From positions 1-9,397 of the forward strand of contig JAAYKB010000054.1 in assembly GCA_012522615.1 (NCBI GenBank): a DNA stretch of 9,397 bases, in the 5' to 3' direction. Origin of the DNA: Clostridiales bacterium. Its GTDB lineage: Bacteria > Bacillota > Clostridia > Oscillospirales > Acutalibacteraceae. A program made the translations under genes and the position numbers. How positions within the stretch are numbered: position 1 is the first letter of the stretch; each line of letters starts with the position of its first letter. This document shows positions 1 through 5,752 of this stretch, one piece after another. The notes below the pieces were generated by a model. That model worked only from the letters and a program-made list of their open reading frames with translations. It was not told where the DNA came from and searched no databases.

Positions 1-2253
1 GGCGTCGGTCCACGAAACCGAAAGGCTATCTTCTTCGGTTTCAATATTCATCGAGCCGGGCTGGGGCGGCGTTTCGTCAGGCTTTAACAGGCTGAAGTCG
101 ATGAATTTCATATGGATACCATAATCGCCATAATACGTTACCTCCTGACGGAAACCTATTCCCGTGAGGTTCAGCACGCCCCCGTTTTCCCTTATCCTAG
201 CAATCCAGTCCGCATCCGGGGTATGGGCGTTGGAATCCAAAAACCTTTTCAGGTCGTACTCGATGAAGACCCGTCCGTTTCCAAGATGTGCGGTATCTGC
301 ATCTACAATTTCGTTTGCAGGTATTATAAATTCGTTGTAGTTAGCCTCGAAAACCTGAATCGGCAAGCCTTCATCATAACCCTCAAAATACAGAACGACT
401 TTAAACTTATAGATAATATCTAAGGTTAATGAGCTTTCGATATTCATCCGTATTTTATCTTTATAGAAGTTTACCGATATGGGGTTGTTTTCGTGGTTAT
501 ACCTGAAACTTATGTCTCCAAACAAGTCTTGTCCATCGCCGTATTTGCCTTTAGCCGCAGGCTGATATACCGCCTCCATATTATTCCAATTATTCTGAAA
601 ACTTATATATTGGGTTCCAAAAACATCTTGCTGTTCCGAGTTGGGTATATAGAGACTCGGATAATCCGAACCAGGCCCGGAAAGCGGGCGTGATACCTCC
701 CAGTTACCGTCTTCCATGCCTGTAAGCATGATTTTTTCGTAGCGCTCATCAAGGGCCTTCGCGACCGCTTTTTTCAGAACCTGACGCAGCTCGCTGCTTA
801 TCGAGGCCTTGCCGCCCGTGTCAAGCTTATCATACATCTCCTTTGTCTGCAGGACTTCGTCATAGTCGGCAGACGTAATGCCGCGTCCGACCAAAGCGCT
901 TATTCCGTCCTCGACCGCCTGCACATCGTTTTTGGGCTTCAAATGCGTCAAATCGCCAACTGTTAAATGCGCATAAGGAGAACTGGTCCACTCCAAACTC
1001 ATCGTAAATGTAACGCTTGTGATTATGATTGGTTCGTGAATTGCGCCAAAGTCTTCCATCCACATCTCGCATATGGTTGCAAATAAGTGGTATGGATATA
1101 CATTTTTAACTGAGCTTTTTCTACACCAGTCCCACGCATAGTTTGTCAACGAGGTGGCAAGAAAGCTTGTTGTATTACCGTTTGATTCACCGTTTAATGT
1201 GACCAGCCAAACATCCGAACACTCGACATCGAACCGGAGCCAGTCGGTTCCTATATCAAGTTCAAACGGTTCTTCAAATTCGTATATAACCGAAACATTT
1301 CCGTAATAGCCGTTTGGCTGTATTGCGTGCGGAGTCGGCGATATCTTAACCTTTCCGTCAGCCGTGTCGGTAATCGTCGCAATAGGCTCATCCGCTTCAG
1401 ACAGAGGGACGTATGTTCCTCTGTCTGATTTTGTAGGTACTCTCCATCCGCTCGACGAAGCAGAGGGGCAAAGGTCATACTCTTCCATCTCGGGCAATAC
1501 CAGCTTGGACTGCGGAATCGCTATGGATCCGGGCGCAGGGGCTGGCGGGAAGGTCTTTTGCCCATAACCGAATGAAAGATGACGGAATTGAAGAACATGG
1601 GTATTCATATCGTCAGAGGTAATCTGTATTTCAAAAGAACAGAATTGAATCGTACTAAGGTCTTGACCCGGGTTCAATTTGCTTTTGGCTCCGTATTCAT
1701 TAATTACATCACGAATACTGATGGTTCCCTGATATGTACCGCTGCTTCCGTTATCGTTAAGCCCAATGGAAATACCTGCTTTTTCACAGATTTCCTTGGT
1801 CAAATAAATTCCGAAGGAACCACTGTAATATCCCTTTTCATAGAAATGCAGATACATCTTCCAACTGCTTGCACGGGCGGTGAAGTCGTAACGGAACAGG
1901 ATGTCTTGGTTTAAATCAAATTCCTCTCCCTGAAAATACCGGGGAGGAACCCTGAGAGTTGATGGGCCGGGAGCCACATGGGAACAAGCGGCTGTCAAAT
2001 AACCGTTTTCATCAATATGTGTATTTACAAACGGCATGTTGCCTGTATCGTCAATTCCGGCATATATAACCGACTCAATCTGGGCCTCCCACATAGAACC
2101 GATATCATCATGCGGACCGATAGGAACCATTCTCAAGGCTGTGGTTCCTGTATCGCCCGCCGCCTTCGGAAATGATATTTGCGGAACAAGGACAAGGAAC
2201 AATGTAAAGGCCAAAATAATACTAAGGCTTTTAAAAGCCGACCTGACTCGCAT
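1..2253 (-). CDS. Large secreted multidomain protein, unrecognised; C-terminal part outside window
   Basis: Reading the minus strand from the ATG at 2253, the frame stays open for 751 codons to base 1, so the gene continues beyond the window. I do not recognise the family. The N-terminus is a clear signal peptide: basic MRVRSAFKS, a hydrophobic core at about residues 10-26, then a PKAAG cleavage region near residues 29-33, so the product is exported. Residues ~34-235, ~270-440 and ~510-725 look like beta-rich, jelly-roll-like modules rich in aromatic residues. Residues ~444-509 are a charged helical segment (VQAVEDGISAL..., MYDKLDTGGKASISSELRQVL) resembling the small helical repeats of Gram-positive surface proteins. 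A proline-rich linker (ETPPQPGS, 727-734) leads to SLSVSWTDA at the edge, which resembles the first strands of a fibronectin type III domain. No catalytic motif, transmembrane anchor, dockerin or S-layer domain is seen in this part. A glycan-binding or cell-surface role is only inference. Start: ATG 2253 gives a good signal peptide, but its ribosome site is weak (AAGG 17 nt upstream); an in-frame GTG at 2268 would add five residues. By eye the gene is more AT-rich than its neighbours. Confidence 0.85.
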   Translation of the reverse strand, partial: MRVRSAFKSLSIILAFTLFLVLVPQISFPKAAGDTGTTALRMVPIGPHDDIGSMWEAQIESVIYAGIDDTGNMPFVNTHIDENGYLTAACSHVAPGPSTLRVPPRYFQGEEFDLNQDILFRYDFTARASSWKMYLHFYEKGYYSGSFGIYLTKEICEKAGISIGLNDNGSSGTYQGTISIRDVINEYGAKSKLNPGQDLSTIQFCSFEIQITSDDMNTHVLQFRHLSFGYGQKTFPPAPAPGSIAIPQSKLVLPEMEEYDLCPSASSSGWRVPTKSDRGTYVPLSEADEPIATITDTADGKVKISPTPHAIQPNGYYGNVSVIYEFEEPFELDIGTDWLRFDVECSDVWLVTLNGESNGNTTSFLATSLTNYAWDWCRKSSVKNVYPYHLFATICEMWMEDFGAIHEPIIITSVTFTMSLEWTSSPYAHLTVGDLTHLKPKNDVQAVEDGISALVGRGITSADYDEVLQTKEMYDKLDTGGKASISSELRQVLKKAVAKALDERYEKIMLTGMEDGNWEVSRPLSGPGSDYPSLYIPNSEQQDVFGTQYISFQNNWNNMEAVYQPAAKGKYGDGQDLFGDISFRYNHENNPISVNFYKDKIRMNIESSLTLDIIYKFKVVLYFEGYDEGLPIQVFEANYNEFIIPANEIVDADTAHLGNGRVFIEYDLKRFLDSNAHTPDADWIARIRENGGVLNLTGIGFRQEVTYYGDYGIHMKFIDFSLLKPDETPPQPGSMNIETEEDSLSVSWTDA

Positions 2254-2377
2254 AGTAATAAAAACCACATCCTTACTTAAAAGCTCCCGTTTACTGTTTG
2301 TCCTACGCCAATTGTTTTAGCTGGTTAGCTGAATTTAAAAACACTTGTTTGACAATAAGGCATTATTCAACTATTCT

Positions 2378-2386
2378 ACTATAACA
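2378..2386 (-). promoter_or_regulatory. Candidate extended -10 promoter for the secreted-protein gene
   Basis: On the minus strand the sequence TGTTATAGT fits an extended -10 element (TG, one base, then TATAGT, which matches TATAAT at 5 of 6 positions). There is no convincing -35 hexamer 17 bases upstream, which is tolerable for an extended -10 promoter. Transcription would begin near 2371 and leave a leader of roughly 118 nt before the ATG at 2253. The leader shows no riboswitch or T-box that I can recognise. Confidence 0.35.
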
Positions 2387-2533
2387 TTAGCAGTTCCGCC
2401 CAATGTTGTACAAGTCATTTCTCGTACATAAAAGTAGGCAATTAATACTTTTTGTTGTTTTCATTAGAGTCTTATAAACAAATTTAAAGAATTTTCGACT
2501 TTTCGAATAAAACAATTTATTATTTATGTATGG

Positions 2534-2568
2534 CCTGTATAATGTTTCCATTAACATAATTATACCGG
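2534..2568. repeat. Imperfect palindrome in the intergenic region
   Basis: The left arm CCTGTATAATGTT (2534-2546) and right arm AACATAATTATACCGG (2553-2568) are inverted copies apart from one substitution and a three-base bulge, around the six-base loop TCCATT. GTATAAT and ATTATAC give a -10-like sequence on both strands. It lies about 280 bp upstream of the secreted-protein start, so it could be an operator or a chance AT-rich inverted repeat; neither strand has a good -35 element at the right distance. Confidence 0.35.
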
Positions 2569-2634
2569 TCAAGAACGCCGACAACAGTCTCGGAGATGGT
2601 TTTGACACGGACAAGAGGTATCAAAACAGTCCAT

Positions 2635-2685
2635 AGCTTCAAAAAAGCCGGGGAAACGTTTGGTTTCCCAGGCTTTTTTGAAGCT
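2635..2685. terminator. Bidirectional Rho-independent terminator downstream of ychF
   Basis: Two 23-nt arms (2635-2657 and 2663-2685) are inverted repeats with 22 of 23 positions paired and a five-base loop GTTTG. Each arm carries an A6/T6 tract next to a GC-rich core (GCC.GGGAAAC), so transcripts from either strand would end in a hairpin followed by a U run. On the minus strand it lies about 100 bp past the ychF stop codon and is the obvious terminator for that gene. It also insulates the secreted-protein gene from ychF read-through. Confidence 0.9.
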
Positions 2686-2785
2686 GATTTATGCGTCATG
2701 CGGTCAGCTATCTTTATGTTCTACATGTATTGTCTTAATATCCGCCCGGCACGCCGTTTTTTAAGAGAATAAAGTGAAGATTTCT

Positions 2786-3880
2786 TCAAACATTAAACCG
2801 GAACAGAACGATGTCGCCGTCCTTCATAACATATTCCTTGCCCTCGGAACGGACAAGCCCATTTTCCTTTGCGGCGGCCATTGAACCGGCCGCCATCAGC
2901 TCGTCATAGGATATAACCTCGGCGCGGATAAAACCGCGTTCGAAATCGGAATGAATCTTACCCGCCGCCTGGGGGGCTTTTGTACCCCGGGTGATGGTCC
3001 ACGCCCGAACCTCGGGCGCGCCGGCGGTAAGAAACGAGATAAGCCCGAGCAGGCGGTAGCTTGATTTAATCAGGCGGTCAAGCCCCGAGCTTTCAAGACC
3101 AAGCTCTGCAAGAAACAGCTTCTTCTCTTCGTCCTCCATATCTGCCATGTCGGCTTCAATCTGAGCGCAAATCGGCAGAACCTCGGCCTTTTCGGACGCG
3201 GCAAGCTCGCATACCTTTTTATAATGGGGATTTTCGTTCAGATTACCCGTAAAATCGGCTTCGCTCAAATTTGCGACGTAGATGACCGGTTTTTTTGTGA
3301 GCAGGGCAACCGACGCCAGCATCTCCTCTTGCTCGGGCGTGCATTCGGCCGAACGGGCGGGTCTGCCCTGTTCAAGCGTTTCGTACACCATTTTCATAAA
3401 ATCATATTCCGCCTGCAGGGATTTGTCGCCCTTGAGCATCTTGGCGGTTTTGTCAATCCTGCGTTCCAGCATCTCCATATCGGAAAAAACGAGCTCAAGA
3501 TTGACGGTTTCAATATCGCGGAGCGGGTCGATGCTGCCCTCGACATGGACAACATCGTCGTTCTCAAAGCAGCGGACGACGTGGGCAATGGCGTCGACCT
3601 CGCGAATGTTCGCAAGAAATTTGTTGCCAAGTCCCTCCCCCTTGCTGGCGCCCTTGACAAGTCCGGCAATATCGACGAATTCAATCACCGCGTGGGTGGT
3701 TTTGGCGGGTTTATACATTTCGGTCAGCCTGTCCAGACGCTCGTCCGGAACACTGACCACGCCTATATTCGGGTCGATTGTGCAAAACGGGTAGTTCGCG
3801 CTTTGGGCGCCCGCATTGGTGATGGCGTTAAACAGGGTGGATTTGCCGACGTTGGGCAGACCTACAATACCGAGCTTCAA
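2786..3880 (-). CDS. ychF: Redox-regulated ATPase YchF (Obg-like ATPase)
   Basis: YchF is a cytoplasmic TRAFAC-class P-loop NTPase of the Obg family that associates with ribosomes and, unlike its GTPase relatives, prefers ATP; it is linked to translation and oxidative-stress response. The 364-residue product matches the usual family length of about 363. The P-loop GLPNVGKST is at residues 7-15, the switch I region TIDPNIG at 34-40, G3 DIAGLVKGASKGEGLG at 70-85, and the base-specificity motif is NLSE (204-207), the NxxE form that replaces NKxD and explains ATP preference. Residues ~140-270 include the helical insertion and ~281-362 the TGS domain, ending DGDIVLFRFNV. The open frame has an ATG 63 bp upstream (3943), but that would add a hydrophobic 21-residue leader not found in the family and lies on the -35 element. 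TTG at 3880 follows GAGAGGA (3890-3896) with a 9-base spacer and gives the canonical MKLGIVGLPN start. It is monocistronic here, between its promoter and the terminator at 2635-2685. Confidence 0.97.
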   Translation of the reverse strand: MKLGIVGLPNVGKSTLFNAITNAGAQSANYPFCTIDPNIGVVSVPDERLDRLTEMYKPAKTTHAVIEFVDIAGLVKGASKGEGLGNKFLANIREVDAIAHVVRCFENDDVVHVEGSIDPLRDIETVNLELVFSDMEMLERRIDKTAKMLKGDKSLQAEYDFMKMVYETLEQGRPARSAECTPEQEEMLASVALLTKKPVIYVANLSEADFTGNLNENPHYKKVCELAASEKAEVLPICAQIEADMADMEDEEKKLFLAELGLESSGLDRLIKSSYRLLGLISFLTAGAPEVRAWTITRGTKAPQAAGKIHSDFERGFIRAEVISYDELMAAGSMAAAKENGLVRSEGKEYVMKDGDIVLFRFNV

Positions 3881-3915
3881 GTGAAATCGTCCTCTCAATA
3901 ATTCGATAATAATAA

Positions 3916-3943
3916 TGTATAATATACAAAATAGCATCGACAA
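3916..3943 (-). promoter_or_regulatory. Candidate sigma-A promoter of ychF
   Basis: On the minus strand TTGTCG (3938-3943) and TATACA (3916-3921) are separated by 16 bases; each matches the consensus at 4 of 6 positions. Transcription would start near 3909, about 28 nt before the TTG codon and just ahead of the GAGAGGA ribosome site. This location supports the internal TTG start, because the upstream ATG would not be in the transcript. Confidence 0.5.
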
Positions 3944-3997
3944 GCCGGATATGTCGTTTTTTACTCAGGCTTGACATCTAATAATAGCACGGTTGTG

Positions 3998-4026
3998 TTG
4001 ACAATTTCAACCGAAAACGGTAAAGT
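3998..4026 (+). promoter_or_regulatory. Candidate sigma-A promoter of the gltX-glnS operon
   Basis: A perfect -35 hexamer TTGACA (3998-4003) is followed by a 17-base spacer and TAAAGT (4021-4026, 4 of 6 matches to TATAAT). The start would be near 4033, leaving a leader of under 30 nt with the ribosome site AGAGGGG at 4049-4055. The leader is too short for a T-box, which often controls aminoacyl-tRNA synthetase genes in Firmicutes. A second TTGACA at 3971-3976 has no matching -10 element. Confidence 0.6.
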
Positions 4027-4060
4027 AGATGTTACCTTATACTGAATTAGAGGGGTTCAT

Positions 4061-5719
4061 ATGACACCGAATGAAAAGCTTGCTGAACTCATGTTTCCCG
4101 ATGTAAAATTAACACCGGACCATTTTGAAAATATATATCCCCCGCGACAATGCAAAGAGGGCGCGAGGATTACCCGAATTGCGCCGAGTCCGACCGGATA
4201 TCTCCACCTCGGGGTGCTTTTCACGGCCATGGTCAACCGTGTGACCGCAAAGGCATCGGGCGGGGTCTTTTATTTCCGCCTTGAGGACACCGATAAAAAG
4301 CGGGAGGTCGAGGGGGGCGCCGAGGATATTTTAAGCGGTCTGAACGCTTACGGCGTCCATCCGGACGAGGGATTTGTGGCACCGGGTGAAATCATCGGCG
4401 ACTACGGTCCCTACCGGCAGAGCGAACGGGCGGGTATCTACCATGTATATGTCAAATCGCTTGTCGCTAAGGGGCTTGCCTATCCCTGTTTTTGCAGCGA
4501 GGAGGAACGGCAGGCGGCGCGCGAAAAGCAGGAGCAGATGAAGGTCCGCACCGGCTATTACGGTGAATTCGCCCGCTGCCGCAGCATCACTCCCGAGCAG
4601 GCAATCGAGAGGATTTCACTAGGGCAGCCCTTTGTCGTCAGGCTGCGTTCTCCCGGCAGCGAGGAACGCAGAATCGTGTTTGAGGATATGATAAAGGGCA
4701 GGATTGAAATGCCCGAAAACGACGAGGATTTTGTCCTTCTGAAGTCCGACGGGATACCCACCTATCATTTTGCCCATGCCGTTGACGACCATCTTATGCG
4801 CACCACACATGTAATCCGCGGCGACGAGTGGATTTCATCCGTACCCAAGCATATTCAGCTTTTTAGAATATTGGGGTTCAAGCCGCCGAAGTACGCCCAT
4901 GTCAGCCCTATTATGAAGGAGGACAACGGCGGAAAGCGCAAACTTTCCAAGCGCAAGGACCCGGAAGCCGCCGTACATTATTACGCCGAGCAGGGTTATC
5001 CCGCCGACAGCGTGATGGAATATCTTATGACGGTGGCAAACAGCGATTTTGAGGAATGGCGGCGCCGCAATCCGAAAGCAACCCGAAGCGAATTCCCGTT
5101 TAATCTCAAGAAGATGAGCGTTTCGGGGGCGCTGTTCGATATAAACAAGCTCAACGACGTCAGCAAAACGGTTATTGCCGAGATGGACGCCCGGACGGTG
5201 ACCAAAGCGGTCATTGATTGGGCAAAGGAATTTCGCCCCGATTATTACGCCCTTTTAAGCCGCGACCCCGACTATGCGCTCGGCATATTCTCGATAGACC
5301 GCGGAAACCCAAAGCCGCGCAAGGATATTGCGAAATGGAGCGACACACCGGATTACACGGCATACTTCTTTGACGAAACCTTTGCGATGGTTGACGAGTT
5401 GCCGGAAAACATCCTGCCGGAAGACGCGGCTGCCATTCTTAAAGCTTACGCCGATGTGTATGACCCAAACGAGGACAAGCAGCAATGGTTTGAAACCATC
5501 AAGTCCATATGTCCGCCGCTCGGCTTTTGTCCCGAGGTCAAGGAATACAAGAAAAATCCCGACGGCTACAAGGGACATGCGGGCGACGTCAGCACCGTTA
5601 TACGTCTTGCCGTTACCGGCAGGCGCAACACCCCTGATCTTTGCAGCATTATGAAGCTTCTGGGCAAGGATAGGGTTCTGACAAGAATAAAGCAGACAGA
5701 GCTCGGGGTTAATCCTTAA
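4061..5719 (+). CDS. gltX: Glutamate--tRNA ligase, long clostridial-type form
   Basis: This class I synthetase attaches glutamate to tRNA(Glu) using ATP, in the cytoplasm. The Rossmann catalytic domain shows the HIGH-region motif in RIAPSPTGYLHLG (39-51; the tetrad is HLGV), FRLEDTDKKREVEGG (72-86), and the KMSKS-type loop KLSKR (294-298). Cys143, Cys145 and Cys173 line up with the zinc knuckle of GluRS. The typical DDHLMRTTHVIRGDEW block lies at 242-257. Residues ~330-552 form the C-terminal anticodon-binding part, which rules out the short tRNA-modifying paralogue GluQRS. At 552 residues it exceeds the usual 470-490, mainly through a ~35-residue N-terminal extension before the first catalytic motif and extra sequence around 413-440 (PKPRKDIAKWSD). 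Such long forms occur in Clostridia (recalled, not searched). The ATG at 4061 follows AGAGGGG with a suitable gap. glnS follows 33 bp downstream with no terminator between them, so the two are probably co-transcribed. Whether it also mischarges tRNA(Gln) cannot be read from sequence; the adjacent GlnRS makes that unnecessary. Confidence 0.95.
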   Translation: MTPNEKLAELMFPDVKLTPDHFENIYPPRQCKEGARITRIAPSPTGYLHLGVLFTAMVNRVTAKASGGVFYFRLEDTDKKREVEGGAEDILSGLNAYGVHPDEGFVAPGEIIGDYGPYRQSERAGIYHVYVKSLVAKGLAYPCFCSEEERQAAREKQEQMKVRTGYYGEFARCRSITPEQAIERISLGQPFVVRLRSPGSEERRIVFEDMIKGRIEMPENDEDFVLLKSDGIPTYHFAHAVDDHLMRTTHVIRGDEWISSVPKHIQLFRILGFKPPKYAHVSPIMKEDNGGKRKLSKRKDPEAAVHYYAEQGYPADSVMEYLMTVANSDFEEWRRRNPKATRSEFPFNLKKMSVSGALFDINKLNDVSKTVIAEMDARTVTKAVIDWAKEFRPDYYALLSRDPDYALGIFSIDRGNPKPRKDIAKWSDTPDYTAYFFDETFAMVDELPENILPEDAAAILKAYADVYDPNEDKQQWFETIKSICPPLGFCPEVKEYKKNPDGYKGHAGDVSTVIRLAVTGRRNTPDLCSIMKLLGKDRVLTRIKQTELGVNP

Positions 5720-5752
5720 AAAAGTAAACTATATATGAAGGGAACTATAAAT

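Larger units (their letters stand above)
2254..2785. other. 532-bp AT-rich intergenic region between the secreted-protein gene and ychF
   Basis: I see no credible gene here; the open frames are short, low in complexity and lack ribosome binding sites. It holds the candidate minus-strand promoter (2378-2386), a plus-strand promoter-like pair TTGACA-17-TATTCT (2349-2377), an imperfect palindrome (2534-2568), a 7-bp inverted repeat GTTTTGA/TCAAAAC (2599-2605 and 2621-2627), and a strong bidirectional terminator (2635-2685) that closes the ychF transcript. The 100 bp between the ychF stop codon and the terminator is its 3' untranslated region and shows nothing further of note. Confidence 0.6.

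Noticed and set aside
860..1478. Short minus-strand open frames at 860-1072 and 1251-1478, and several plus-strand frames between 112 and 2320.
   Set aside because: They overlap the 751-codon secreted-protein frame in other phases, have no ribosome sites and read as low-quality protein.
2387..2614. A 75-codon minus-strand open frame in the intergenic region.
   Set aside because: AT-rich, no ribosome site, no recognisable domain, and it overlaps promoter and palindrome features.
2599..2627. 7-bp inverted repeat GTTTTGA/TCAAAAC with a 15-base gap.
   Set aside because: Arms are short and AT-rich and could easily occur by chance; mentioned only within the intergenic entry.
2747..2762. CGGCACGCCG followed by six T on the plus strand, resembling a small terminator near the ychF stop.
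   Set aside because: The stem could have at most three pairs with a usable loop, and no gene on the plus strand reads into it.
3224..3901. A 225-codon plus-strand open frame opposite ychF, and similar long frames opposite glnS and pyk (for example 8163-9155).
   Set aside because: They are antisense shadows of strongly conserved genes, with no ribosome sites and no recognisable protein features.
3991..4012. GGTTG/CAACC and GTTGA/TCAAC inverted repeats over the gltX -35 element, a possible operator.
   Set aside because: Five-base arms are too short to separate from chance without comparative data.
4027..4060. A T-box or other riboswitch ahead of gltX.
   Set aside because: The leader from the best promoter is under 30 nt, too short for any known T-box.
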